A stretch of DNA of 64,000 bases, from positions 7,336,501 to 7,400,500 of the forward strand of contig OX638133.1 in NCBI GenBank assembly GCA_951804985.1, read 5' to 3'. Of the stretch, positions 34,596 through 46,841 are shown in pieces; position 1 is the first letter of the stretch; every line of letters starts with the position of its first letter. Made by a program: the position numbers and the translations under genes. The notes beneath the pieces are model-generated. The model did no database searches, was not told the DNA's origin, and saw nothing but the letters and a program-made list of their open reading frames with translations. The DNA is from Dryomyza anilis. Lineage: Eukaryota; Arthropoda; Insecta; Diptera; Dryomyzidae.

Positions 34596-36355
34596 CTTTA
34601 ATTTAAAACAAAATGCATTTTAATAAATTAAATAAAAACAAACAAATAAATAATTATACAAAATAAGATAATTATACAAAATTTAAAAATGTTGTCACTA
34701 AAATTAAAATAAATTATGATACTATTTTGTGCACCTGTTCAAAACATCACTTCATAAAAACACATGCGCTTCATTTCTTTTACTTACTAAGTATTCCACA
34801 AATGTTTGACAAAAATAACTTTAATTTTAAATTCTTCAAATTGCAGAGTATCCATTTTTCTTTGAAATTATTTTTGAAAACTTTTACAAGATTTTCAATA
34901 ATTTGATGTAATGTTAAACTTAAAATTTTGAATTATAGTAATATATAATATAGTACACCGTGCTGTTTTTATCTATAGATATAATGCATATATATAATAA
35001 TTTTCAGTTTTTATATAGTATATCATTTTTGGACTATGGCCAAGAACAAAATAAATAAAACACATGCACTAAGTATTTTATTACTAAATTATTTTATATG
35101 GCAAGTGTGGGTTGTACGTTTCTGTGTCTTGGTCTATGGTTTTTTTTTTTGTATTTAAAATTTATTCAAATTTGATTTTTGGAGTGACGTCTTTGCGCCA
35201 TTTGTTTTTCAAAGATTATGAATGAATTCAGCGTTTTTTTTAGATTAACAAATAATAAAATGCTGCAAAACAAGATGAGGAAATACTTAAACATAGAAGA
35301 AATAAAATTAAAATTTAAGAATTTTATAAGACATATTATTAAAAACTATTTATTAGGATTTGTAGAATTTGATTTGGGTATTTTAAAAGATCTTAAAACC
35401 TATAAGGAATAGAACGATTTAAAATTTTTTTTGTATTTTTTTTTTATGTATAAGATATTCATAAGTCATGAGTAATAGGAATTTATTCTCGATCCCATTT
35501 TATGATTTGTTATTCATAAATCGCGTGTCATTTTGTTGGATATTTCTAGCCACAAAAGACAAAACCAAAAAGACGAATTTGAAAAATTGAAAATCTTGCC
35601 ATGCCAAAAGGGCGAATCTTTTCGTTCTTTCGCCATAACTTTTTATTTGTATAAGATAAAATAGTAGTGTAAAGGCATTTATTGTTTGTTTTCAAAGCAC
35701 CTATCGATTGGCATTATTATTTAAAAATATTTTGCCAAACATTTTTTCCAGCAAATAACAAATGGCAAATTAATGTTTGACAAAATATTTTTAATTAATG
35801 ATGCCAATAGATAGGTGCTTTAAAATTAAACAATTAATGCCTCCACATTACTATTTTATCTTGCGCTAATAAAAAGTTATAGCATACAAAACAAACATAT
35901 TTGCGTTTTTTTTCAGGATATAGTCTCACAAAATCAGTATTTATAATTTAGTAGGTTGTCCACATCTTAAGATATTTAACATACGTTATAATAATTGACA
36001 AATAAACCAAAATAACAGAAAAAATTGAAAAAAAATATAAATTTTGCTAATTTTTAGAGTACTTCAAACTTTAAAATTTGATTTCCCAACATTTTTAAAA
36101 ATGCACATTCGCACCTTTGGCATGACAGTGACGATATAAGCTTTTATTATTTTGTATGGAAATAAAATTTAATATTCCTCAAAAAAACAAACATTCAATT
36201 ATATAATTGCAATCAATAAAAAAACATAAATAATTCACAAAATATGGAGATTATTAAAAAATAAAAAATTATTAAAATATAATTGAACTGATTTCCACTT
36301 AAAATGCAATTTATTTTTATCGATAATTATTTACACATCAACCGGTCTCACTAAC
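34596..36355 (-). other. thin intron 1
   Basis: 1.76 kb between the two RING exons. The right third is foldback element B. The stretch 34.6-35.5 kb is AT-rich without recognised features; a 64-codon frame at 35218-35412 has no supporting evidence. Confidence 0.7.
35518..36137. mobile_element. Large foldback element B, inverted relative to A
   Basis: Ends TGCACATTCGCACCTTTGGC, then ATGACAGTGACGAT, matching in complement the left end of element A. The left side starts at CGCGTGTCATTTTGTTGG, about 90 bp inside the opposite end of A, so one terminus is lost. Long blocks (for example GGATATAGTCTCACAAAATC) are complementary to A over several hundred bases. Confidence 0.8.
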
Positions 36356-36496
36356 CTGTCGGCGCACATAATCCACCAGACCCTCCATGCAGGGTTCCAT
36401 GCAGAACGAATGCTGACATGGCAGTAGCTTCGGTATGCGATACCGATCCAAACAGACGCAACATGTTAAAAGTTGTTCAAATTGTTCCATTATTCA
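36356..36496 (-). CDS. tn: thin, coding exon 1: start codon and first half of RING
   Basis: The ATG is at 36490 on the minus strand, only six bases after the acceptor TTTGCAG, so the exon has a minimal 5' leader (36491-36496). It codes residues 1-45, MEQFEQLLTCCVCLDRYRI, PKLLPCQHSFCMEPCMEG and LVDYVRRQ. Cys10, Cys13, Cys25, His27, Cys30 and Cys34 are the first zinc ligands of a C3HC4 RING; Cys30 and Cys34 are separated by three residues where two is usual. The donor is CAG|GTTAGT (phase 0). Thin is the fly TRIM32 orthologue: RING, B-box and coiled coil plus C-terminal NHL repeats, a ubiquitin ligase needed for muscle integrity. Identification rests on my recognition of the N-terminal sequence and the domain order. 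Upstream non-coding exons must exist. Confidence 0.92.
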
Positions 36497-36988
36497 CTGC
36501 AAATAAAAGAAATACCAAATATTATTAATAACAACTACAACGAGCAGAGTTTTCAATCAGAATTTTTAGAGAATGATTTTTTTTTTTTTTTGATAATGCG
36601 CTTATTATAAGCAATAAATCCCAATCAGCTTAAAAAAAATACAATATTTCAGTCGAATTTTGTTGTCAATTTAATGAAGCAATAAATTGTTGCGCATGGT
36701 TTTTATTGAATTTTCTACAATAAAGTACAATGGCGAAAAAAAAAAGCATTCAGCTTCATTTAACATATGCAAAATATGAAGTGATTATATTAATATTTAT
36801 TATACGATATTGACAAATATTCAGCATATTTTCTATAATGCCAAACTCATCAAAAATGCTAAAAGGACGGACCCCTTGGCTTTTGTTGCAGCAAATAAGA
36901 GATAGCATGTATAATATAAATTTATAATTTAAATGCAAAAAATAATTGGAATAAATTGAAAATATTTAATATTATTTGCTTAATTTAC

Positions 36989-37125
36989 CTGACGAACTGA
37001 ATAGGCAGGCACGCGTTGCGTGAACCAATGTCAAATAAAATCACTTTAACAGTAACTGTAATACTGCGTAGTGAATTTAAAACTGTCTGTTAGCTGCAAA
37101 ACTGTGTAGTGCCTCTAAAACTATC
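36989..37125 (-). promoter_or_regulatory. Candidate non-coding first exon and TATA promoter of thin
   Basis: On the minus strand a perfect donor context, CGTCAG|GTAAAT, closes at 36989. About 30 bp upstream of 37120 is a TATATAGC box (near 37140-37148), so a transcription start around 37.12 kb would give a leader of about 130 bases spliced to the acceptor at 36497. An initiator-like TTCAGTT lies near the donor. This is inference from sequence signals; other first exons (see 46.24 kb) are possible. Confidence 0.35.
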
Positions 37126-37675
37126 GGTTGGTGTAGATGCTATATATGCATTTTTGCATATACACCAACTCACAAAGAATTCATTTATACTATTAAAGAA
37201 TTCGTTAATTATATTAATAGAATTAATTATTTTGTACCAATTAATCTCAATTGCTATATTTTTTACATCCAAAATACATTGATATTCTAATAATTGCCCT
37301 TTTAATATTAAACAGTATACAATACTTTTATGAAATACCTTCGTAGTTAAAATTTAAAAAATAGTATACAATACTTGATTGAAATACCTTCGTATTTAAA
37401 ATTTTAGAAATAATATCTTTTTAAATGCAAAGAAACCAATTACAGTGAGAAATTTATGTTTAGAACAAATTTATATTCCAATAATTTAGTTTTCAATATT
37501 AAAAACGGATACAAAAATGAATATGAGGTAAATTCGTAAAAAAAATCTCAAAAACAAAACCAATGAAATTTAATTTATCTCACGAATTATTATCATATAA
37601 TTATAATTCTTTAAAAATTGCAAATAGTGTTTTTTAACTGCATATTTTGCCTTTTAAGTAATATTTTTTTAACTG
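37126..37675. other. Upstream region of thin
   Basis: Contains a small palindrome at about 37130-37172 (TTGGTGTA arm, TACACCAA arm) overlapping the TATA-like box. Otherwise AT-rich, with no feature recognised. Confidence 0.35.
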
Positions 37676-38399
37676 GATTTATATATAAAAAAGTTAGTAT
37701 TAATATTTGTTACCCTATAGAAATAATAGGATATCATATTAATATTTAATTGTACGTGCCATTGATATAATATTATTAAAAATTTGAAATAATACGTTTG
37801 TCCTGTTAATTCATAAGTATCACGCACATTATATCAATGAGAATAATAGTAGTTTTAATATTTTTAGCCTACGGAAATAATAGGATAACATATTAATATT
37901 TAACAGTACGTACCATTGATTTAATATTATTAAATATTTAAATTAATATATTTGCCCTGTTAAGACAATAGTATCACTCACATAATATCAATGTGACAAA
38001 TAGTAGTTTTAATATTTCGTACCGTATAGAAATAATAGGATATCATATTAATTTTTAATAGCACGTACCATTGATTTAATATTTTTAAATAATTAAAGTA
38101 ATGGTGTACAGAATATAATCAATTATTTTGACGTGTTAATTTAATAATATCGCTCACATATGAAAAAAGTATTTTTTAATAGTATTATGGTACGTTATGA
38201 GAAAAATAAGATGTCTTACTAATTTTTAATAGTATTTACAATATAAAAAAATTCTTTGATGATACTATAAATTTAATAGTTTTTCAACTATATTAATAAT
38301 AGGATAAATTGCATAGACTATTTTCAATAGTAAAATCCTATTGAAACAATATGAATTACTATTGTTTTTAAAAGATTTTTTTCTGAGTGTAGTATACAA
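37676..38399. mobile_element. Foldback MITE F3-related element
   Basis: The right end is TTTTTTCTGAGTG with TA outside. The body repeats 'AATAATAGGATA(T/A)CATATTAAT' and 'CGTACCATTGATTTAATATT' about every 160-170 bp (near 37.72, 37.87 and 38.03 kb), so it contains an internal tandem array. The left end is not clear. Confidence 0.6.
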
Positions 38400-38914
38400 A
38401 TTTATAAAATGTCATATAGCACATTTGCAACTAAACTGAATTTAATTATTGTATAGTTATTCCATAAAACTGTTGAATTTAAATTCATTATCAAGCTCGT
38501 GCTCAAGCTACCAACCACATAGCAAGAATTTCAATTCATTTGATTTCATTCATGTTGATATCGGCCATGTTGACAGCCAGTAAAATTCTATTAGCATATT
38601 TGTGCATAAATGTAAATTGTAGAAAGTTGAACAAAAAAAAAAACTAAGGAATAAAGTAAAAAAAATATCTAAATATTACTTAGCACATAGTGATTTTCAA
38701 CAGCTAAACATTTTTTATATAAAATAATGATTGAATGTTATGGAAATATGCACTAAGTATTTAAAATATTTTATACTGAACTATTTTTTTTTTATTATTT
38801 CCGATTTACGTTGAATTTGCAATATGAAAAATTGTCCTTAAATGAAGAAAACAATTCAAATTCTATTCACCAAATGAAATAATTTATTAATTCATGTTTT
38901 TTTGTTATTTATTG

Positions 38915-39850
38915 AAAAATAAGAAATAACTTCTTTGATTCAAGTTGAATTTTTGCGTTTATGGATTGCGTTTTTCAAGATATAACTTCTTTAAAACAAA
39001 ATTATATCCGATTTCTATTTATCTTTTTTAAGTCCACCAAAATAACCACATTGACTCATAATTTCATTAACTTAGGTTTTTCTTTTTTTCAAATTTAAGA
39101 AATAATTTCTATGATTCAAGAAAATTGTTCTAAAAAAAATCACGAATAATTGTGTTTTGTTTTTAGAAAGTTATTTCTCGACTTTCTACAATAATAAGAA
39201 ATAACTTTCTAAAAACAACACACAATTATTCGTGACTTTTCTTTTTTTTAAACACGCAAAATATTGATAATGATTCGTTATTTTTCTTTTAGACCTGATC
39301 AAATAATCACATTAACTCTAAGAGAAAAAAAGGATCTATATAAAATAACTTATTTAACTCTATTTTTGTTTATTTTCAATTGTTAAGAAATAACTTCTTT
39401 GATTCATGAAATGTTTTCTCGATTATGGTTATTGATAGTCAAGAAATAACTTCTTCAAAACAAACAGTATTTTTTCTAATTTTCTTTTTATTTGCGAAAA
39501 AATTATCACATTAACTAAAATGGAATATTTGCGATGCAAAATAATTTCTTTAAATTAAGCTTTTTTATTTTTTATAATTAAGAATTAAGAAATAACTTTT
39601 TTTATAGCACTAAAAGTTACTTAAAAAGAATATTCGCGATACGAAATAACTTCTTTAATTCAAGCTTTTTTTTCATTTTGCTAGTTTAGAAATAAGAACT
39701 TGAATTCGTGATTATTATTTGTGTTTTTCACGAAATACGTTCTTCAATAAAAACAAATCACATATAACGAAATTTTTTATTTTCTTTATTTTAGAGCAGA
39801 AAACGAAATGTCATACGAAATATTCACGATACGTAATAAATTCTTCATCT
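38915..39850. repeat. Array of dispersed palindromic motif AAGAAATAACTTCTTTGA
   Basis: The motif, often followed by TTCAAG, recurs with changes near 38921, 38977, 39098, 39170, 39205, 39383, 39447, 39540, 39590, 39640, 39690 and 39830, with an outlier at about 41208. Spacing is irregular, 40-150 bp. The core AAGAA(N)TAACTTCTT is nearly self-complementary. This is not a simple tandem repeat. Confidence 0.55.
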
Positions 39851-40088
39851 CAAGAACTATAGTACATGGTTATATATTCGGAAAGCTACAAATTGACATT
39901 TTCAACTTGAGAATAATATTATATTAATTCTATTATATTAATTCTATTATATTAAATAACATAATATTAATAACTAATTTTGTTATTACAAAAATTTGCG
40001 ATTTCTTCTTTGAGTCTAAAAATTAATTCACGATTTTTCTTTTTTAGTGCAAAAAAAATTAGTTTAACTTAAAAAAAGCACAGAATAT

Positions 40089-40819
40089 CACATAAAAAAG
40101 TGTACATCATATTAATGAATTCCGTTCTTCAAACCACGATTCATTGTATTGAAGAACCATTCATAATATTAATGACTAACGACATTAATGTTATGAATGT
40201 GATCATAATTATGATGAACGCTTGGTAACTGTCAAAAAAAGTGTTCTTCAATATGATGAACTGTATGTGAAGAATACGTTTCATCATATTAATGAACAAG
40301 AACATAAATAAAATACAACATATTTTACTTAATATTGAAGAATGCTTGTCATTAAATCAAATTTCATTCAAAATATTTTTTTTAAAGGTTTTCTCTTTCG
40401 AAAATGTTTTTTTTTCAAACATTTTTTTACGATTTATTTTTTTCTTAATTTTTTTTTTTTCGAAACATTTGTATGTTGAATTTTTTTCTTGAAATTTTAT
40501 TTCTGTTTTTTTTTAACTAAAATTTTTACAACAACACATTTTTTCGAATTATTTTTTTTTTTTTGAAAAATTCGTAAAAAAAAATATTATATTCATAAAT
40601 ATTATGAACAAATTCATCAACGATTCAAATCATTGTATTGAATATTTCGTTCTTCACTATGATGTTCGATACTACGAATAATTTCATATATATAATGAAT
40701 GTATTCATCAATATGTCATTTAATGAACGGTGGTATCAATATGATGAATTTGGTAGTTGGTGAAAAAATTCATAATATTTATGAATAAATTCATCATATA
40801 GAAGAATGTTTTTTCTGTG
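40089..40819. mobile_element. Foldback MITE F1, copy d
   Basis: CACATAAAAAAGTGTACATC to TTTTTTCTGTG, with TA to the right. The arms contain ATGAATTCCGTTCTTCAAAC and AACGCTTGGTAACTGTC on the left, and GAACGGTGGTATCAATATGA on the right. The centre is poly-T. This is the cleanest uninterrupted F1 copy. Confidence 0.75.
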
Positions 40820-40821
40820 TA

Positions 40822-41012
40822 TATTGCGGCAACCAACTCATTTAGGACAGTTTGATGTGTGTACTTGATAATATTTCAAGTGCCAACGAAAATATGACTG
40901 TTTTATCAACCAAATTGAAGACAATTTAAATTAACTAAATGAAGTGGTTTGTAGCAACTAATTATTTTATTCTTCCAACTTTATAAAACAGGCAATTTTT
41001 CTGTGTATATTT
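40822..41012. mobile_element. F6-type fragment
   Basis: GCCAACGAAAATATGACTGT, GAAGACAATTTAAATTAAC and a terminal GGCAATTTTTCTGTG match the F6 elements at 42.5-43.55 kb. Confidence 0.5.
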
Positions 41013-42526
41013 TTGATTGTTCACTTTTTGATAATCACGTAATATTTCATTGGAAAGAAAAGAATATCACAGATATCATTTAATCATATGATTTCTATAA
41101 TTCCTTATATGGTTATTTTTTCAATAATGAAAATGACATTTTTGAAATTAAAAAATATATATATTTGGAATATAAGTTATCTTTGAAGCAACATCTTTAC
41201 AAAAAAAACTTCTTTGATTCAAGAAGAATATAATTATTGATAATTAAGAAATTTTATTCCTCAAATTAAAAACTTTAATTCTTGAATTAAAGCTTTTGTT
41301 GTATTCGCGCCAAAAATGTCTTAGTTTTTATTTTACTTTTATTTCTCAATCCCGTTTTTTTTTTTTTTTGAAATATAAAATTATATATTTTCATATATAA
41401 TAAAAATATATTTTCCATAAATACCCACTCATTTACATATAATAACATCATGCATATAATTTGTCATAAAATTTTATTTTTTTTTTTTGCATATTTAATA
41501 CTTTTGCGAATTATTTACACACTTTGAAAATTTCACGCAGCGTTGATTTTAAAATATTTCAACGATGCAATTTCTGTAGAAAAATTAAAATAATTTGTCA
41601 ACTATTTTCAGAACACAGACAGAGGCAGGCAACCAGACGTTTACAGCCAAAAATGCTGTGTGCAACACATGGCCTGCATTTTGAATATTCACGCTGCGAG
41701 CAGCGAACGCACAAAACCAGGAAACACACCGGCGACAATTTTAAAAATACTATATACACGAGGTATTCTCATAGTATATATTAATATTGTATTTTAAATT
41801 TACGATTATTTGAAACAGAAATATTATGCACGCATATTTCGCTCGAAGCTGGACGACAGACAATTTTAAAATCACAGAATCACATCCATGTTTTTCATTA
41901 AATCGAATTTATTTCATGCCATTAAATTCACAAAATCTTTTATTATATTATAGCAATAATTTCAGTGGCCCATGATTATTCAGTGCCGCTCAGAGCATTG
42001 GCTTTTTACTATTTATTTTTTGAAAGGAAGTCTTTACATTATTCGTTACCTTGAATTTGTTAATTGTACCTACAATATACCGAACAATAGCATTGTATGA
42101 AACACTTACAATTACAAAAAATAAAACAAAGATACTTGTTGGCTGTCGTCCGCGTAGACAATACAAAGAAATCAAAGTCGAAAGTTTTGGCATCATTTAC
42201 GATTTATTTTTTTTGTGTTCATTTCTTATAGATAGAAGCTTTTTATACAGGAAATAACGAAAACCTTGATAGGTTTAAATTTAATTTTATTTGATTTGAT
42301 TTTTTTGTGTTTAAAACTTTTTGGTGGATTTTTTAAGTATTATAAAAATTTTATAACATTTTATTATGATTTGTTACATTTCAACTAATGTCGAGTATAT
42401 TTCAGCTTTCGCACGAATTTCAATTGGTTTTTTATGAAATTCGGATATGTTCTAACTTTCAAACGAATTTCAATCTATTTTTTATAAAATAATCTGTTCG
42501 GAATTTGATTTCTTAATACCAAGAAC
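41013..42526. other. Gene-free stretch with a GC-richer island
   Basis: A higher-complexity island at 41.61-41.73 kb (CATGGCCTGCATTTTGAATA, CGCTGCGAGCAGCGAACGC) could be regulatory DNA or an untranslated exon, but no coherent splice pair was found. The 86-codon frame over it (41524-41784) has no domain. The remainder is AT-rich. Confidence 0.35.
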
Positions 42527-42810
42527 GCAGAATAGAGATTTGTTGGGGGAAACCAACTCTTTGCCCAACCAACGTATTCGGTTCGCTCAAACGCTAAGTC
42601 GATTGTTATTGTCAAAATTAAAAGAGGTTTAGTTTGGACAACAACCAATTTCGAACTGTTTTAGAATAATTTAGTACAGGTTTGGAGTGTGTATAGACTA
42701 ATATTTCAAACGCCAACCGAATATGACAGTTCCGCGAACAAATTTGTAGACAATTCGATTTAACCGAATGAAATTAGTTGGTACAACTAACAAATTTCGT
42801 TATTGCAACC
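42527..42810. mobile_element. F6 foldback arm (left)
   Basis: GCAGAATAGAGATTTGTTGG, TTGGACAACAACCAATTTCG and ATTTAACCGAATGAAATTAG form an arm complementary to 43223-43546. Terminal TTGTTGG/CCAACAA words are a hallmark of this family. Confidence 0.6.
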
Positions 42811-43222
42811 TCACGTCAACCTAATGCGATTTAACAACGTTCAAGTCAAAGCATTTTAAATGTATTTCAATAAACACAATTAATTTTGTTTAATAAGTTC
42901 TAGATCAGGAACAGGCATATCCGTATCCAGACGTACCAGTCCGTATCCAGTCCGTATCCAGACCGCGAAAAGTCGAACTTATTATTAATAAACTGTCGGT
43001 GTAATTTCTTGCATTAAGTGTACCTATTATGTTTAATAAAATTACTTAAATGAGGCAAAATAAAAACTAGACATTATGAAGTCTTTTGCTTGACTTCGAT
43101 ATAATTTGTCAACAGTATCCGGATCTCAATTCAAATTATTTGCGAACCCCTGTTCCAGATGTTCCATTCGGAATTTGATTAATAAATACAAACACTTTTT
43201 TTAAAATCGTTAAATTGTCCAC
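42811..43222. repeat. Spacer with CCGTATCCAG tandem motif
   Basis: A short tandem of CCGTATCCAG (four to five units with variation, 42920-42965) sits between the two F6 arms. Nothing else was recognised. Confidence 0.5.
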
Positions 43223-43546
43223 ACACAGAAAAATCATCTTTTGGCATGAGATTCGAAGAATGAAAAAGTTAGTTGTTCCAACTAACTTCATTCGGTTAAA
43301 TCGAATGGTTTACAAATTTGCTGGTGGAACTGCCATATTAGCCTATACACATGAAATATTTGTCTATACACACCCCTAATGTTTCTAAATCTGTACTAAA
43401 TTGTTCTTAAACAGTTCGAAATTGGTTGCAGTACAAATTTCAACTATTTTTTATTGCCAATAACATTCGACTATGCGGTTGAGAGAACTGGATAAGTTGG
43501 TTGGGAAAAGAGTTGGTTGGCGCAACAAATCTCTATTCTGTGTGTG
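43223..43546. mobile_element. F6 foldback arm (right)
   Basis: CACACAGAAAAATCATCTTT starts it. GTTCCAACTAACTTCATTCG and CAACAAATCTCTATTCTGTG complete the arm, inverted relative to 42527-42810. It may be one element with a long loop or two independent insertions. Confidence 0.6.
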
Positions 43547-44390
43547 AATTCTGTAACTTAATATAAATCCTCAGTTTATCGGTTTCAGCTCTTTTAAATC
43601 AAAGCAGTTTGAACTCGTTTGAAATAAAAAATAAATCAACATCATAATTTGATTTTTAATTTATTATTCATATTTTGAAAAATAGAGGTATCTTCCCATT
43701 TTATTGAATTGAATTTTTAGTCATACGATTCTGAATGCAATTTCTCCATATACTATTTTTTCATATCAAAGAAAAACAACCGTGGGGAACAGATTTCCAA
43801 CGAATTACACTTAATTTTATGATAATTTCTAATCAAACGATATTCATTCGATTACATAAAAGATTCTTAAAGGAATCGATTCCAAAGGAATTATACTATT
43901 TCAAGGCAAAGGCAGTTTGAATTAAAATAAAAAAAAAATGAAAAAACAAATTCAAAATCGTTTATTTGAAAATGTTCATACAAAATTAGAACTAAATTGA
44001 ACCGGATATGTTTTAGTTTTTCTTAATGTCATGTTCAAAATTTATTAATTTCAATTTTCACAAATTATATATACATGCATCTACAACAAACAAAGTGTTT
44101 TTATGTCAAACATATTTTGATTAGACAACAATTTTATTAACTAAATACGCCGTCATAATAATTTTCGAATTCTGCAAATATTTACATTTAATTTTATATA
44201 ATTTATAGGTACATATTATAATTAACTACATAATTTACAAATTATAAAAAATCAATGAAGTTATTTGCAAACATATAACGTTAGCTGCAAAACTACTTTT
44301 ATTCCTCTTTGAATTATTATAAATTCTTTCTAGAGTTTAATTAAAATCCAATTTCAAAAAATAATTGCATTCTTTAATTGTGCATTCAAA
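43547..44390. other. Gene-free AT-rich stretch
   Basis: No feature recognised. A 61-codon frame at 43735-43920 has no support. Confidence 0.4.
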
Positions 44391-44725
44391 ATATGTTTGC
44401 TGCAAACATAACTATATTCAAACATAACTTTCAAATGTAACTTTTGACAGAATTTTAAAGTTTTTGAATTATATTTTGGTTATATTTTAAAACATTTGGT
44501 AAATTAGTATGATAGCCATTTTCTCTGTAAAAATGAACCAATTTTATATGAAACATATGTTGGCAGCAAGCATAACTGTATTCAAACATAACTTTCGAAT
44601 ATAACTGTTTACAGAATTATTAAGTTTTTGTATTATATTTTGGTTATTTTTTAAAATATTTGGTAAATTGGTATGAGAACCATTTTCTCTGTAAAAATGA
44701 ACAAATTTTTTATGAAACATATCAT
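44391..44725. repeat. Tandem duplication, about 164-bp period
   Basis: Two units share CATAACT(A/G)TATTCAAACATA, ATTATATTTTGGTTAT and CCATTTTCTCTGTAAAAATG. The divergence is a few percent plus small indels, so the duplication is moderately old. It is not coding. Confidence 0.75.
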
Positions 44726-45057
44726 GTTTGAGGAAAAAAATTTTGTTCTGTGTGATTTGGTTTTAGTTGTTAAGAGATCTCTTAATTCTTGTATAGTAAA
44801 GAAAAGTATGCATCAAATAAAATTTTTGTTGGTTGTAAATTAAACATATGTTTATTGCAATTATAATTTATTAAACCATATTTGATTTTTGAGAATAATT
44901 TTATTTTTTTTATGAATTAATATGATTACCGCACTCAATAAATAAATATTAACATTCTTCTAATTTGGTTTCAATCATATTATGTTTGCTGAAAAACAAT
45001 TTATGATTTCCAAAAATTTATTTTTATGGAGTAAAAACACAGAAAGACCATGATATT

Positions 45058-45708
45058 TGTATATCCTATACTAGAAGTGAAAGGGTATATTTAGTTCGGT
45101 ATACCGTTCGTTAAACCCAGTATAAGGCATATAGCAATGTCCGTCTGTCCGTTGAATTCACAATGGCAAGAAAACTAGATGAGTTTGATCAATAAAACTT
45201 CGAAGTTATATTACATATATATCTACGCTGTATGGTATTAAAAATGGACATAATCGGTCGATTGTGACCTGTGAACTGACCACGTAAGTTCAAATACCTT
45301 ATAAAACACTGAGGTACCCGTCCGAAGTGAACTTTTTTGCTCAAATATATATTGACTTTTGTCCAGTATATAAAATAAAGTTTTTCCCGATAACCGACTT
45401 GTGTTGGCAGAAAAAATTTGGTATACCCGAATGGGTATACCGAATTATTTGAGTACACATATTGGAGTACCCATTTTTACATATGGGTACTCAAATGAAA
45501 GGAAATTCTTTCAAGATTACAGGATTGCAGATATTTTCAGTTTTCGTAAACCCTGGAACTTTTGGACTTTAAAAGTTAACCACATAAATTACCACAAATG
45601 TAAAAGGTATTTATAGTTGGCTTAGTTCGACCATAACTTTCATAATTCTTACAAGAACCTACAATCAACATATCACATGTGATCTAACCTTCCCTACTGA
45701 TTCATATT
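45058..45708 (+). mobile_element. mini-me-like element, copy 3 (diverged)
   Basis: ATATCCTATACTAGAAGTGA and AAGGGTATATTTAGTTCGGT start it and a short GTCCGTCTGTCCG tract follows. ATGTGATCTAACCTTCCCTA ends it, as in copies 1 and 2. It lacks the long microsatellite and the TTCTTGATCAGCATGA block. Confidence 0.65.
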
Positions 45709-46237
45709 ATCCTGTATCATTTTACCAATTTCTGTAAATATTTTTCTAATATCCTAAAAGTCTGTACAAAGTTTTAATTTGATTTTTCCGGGAATCAAAT
45801 TCGGTATTCAACTCTATATTATGGAAAAATAACATAAATTATAAAACAAATGTATTTTCCATTTGATTTTTTTGATGTTATATCCTAAATAAAAATCTAT
45901 TGTATGAAAAGAATTAATTATTTAATAATAAAAACAATTTAGGATTATATAAAATCTTAAACACCTGACAATATTATGTTCGAATTATGATCATCTGAAA
46001 ACAATTTAAAACATTAACAAAATTGTTAAACATTTAAATCTCGGCAACTCAAAACAACCTACTGCATAGAAAGTGGGTCAACTGATCCGTCGGCGACAAA
46101 AGTCATTTTGGAACATTTGGCCCACATCTGTCGCGTGACGCTTCAAATCTGTCAAATGTGTCATGTTACATTAAATGCTTAATAAGCTACGAAAAACTAA
46201 AAATGAGGCCAAATACACTTGAAAAATTTGTACTCAC

Positions 46238-46330
46238 CAATTTAAGAGGATTTTTGTGGCATAAAAAATACTCATAAAATATTTCAAAACAAAATGGCAG
46301 CGAAGAACGTGGTACAACGATTAAAATAAA
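46238..46330 (-). promoter_or_regulatory. Candidate minus-strand non-coding exon (strong donor)
   Basis: On the minus strand CTTAAATTG|GTGAGTACAA is a strong splice-donor match, exon ending at 46238. It lies in a non-repetitive stretch 400-600 bp from the plus-strand promoter-like region at 46.84 kb. It could be a distal first exon of thin, 9.7 kb upstream of the coding start. No transcription start motif could be fixed. Confidence 0.25.
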
Positions 46331-46841
46331 ACATGAAATGCAATTTTGTACAGTTCGTAAAGCGCGTTTCTTATTATTTCTTTTTTTATTAAATATATTT
46401 TAAAATTTGTAGAGTTTAGCACTATTTTTGATTAATTTTTAGCAATTTTTTTTTTGTGTTCAAATTGTTCTTTTCAAATTGTTAATGATTAATTTGTAAT
46501 TTTAAATTTAAAATTTTATAATATGCGAATTTTTCAAATGTCGTTACATTTTCGTTGGTTTTTCAACACTTGACGTTACATTTTATGCAATTTTTAGAAA
46601 TTTACAAAATTTCTGTATTTTTTGCATTTTTTTCAAATTTTTATTATATTTTTTTTTTATATTTTTCTATATATTATTTTGTAATTTTTTGCATACTCGC
46701 AACGTATGCTGCGAACGAGAACGATTTTTGATAAAAGTAACGCAATGACTAAACGCAAAAGTTTTACAGTTTGCTCGAGTTGCTCGTGAAAATCGGAAAA
46801 TCTGAACAATATTTACGAAAAAAATACCGAAATTTTGTATA

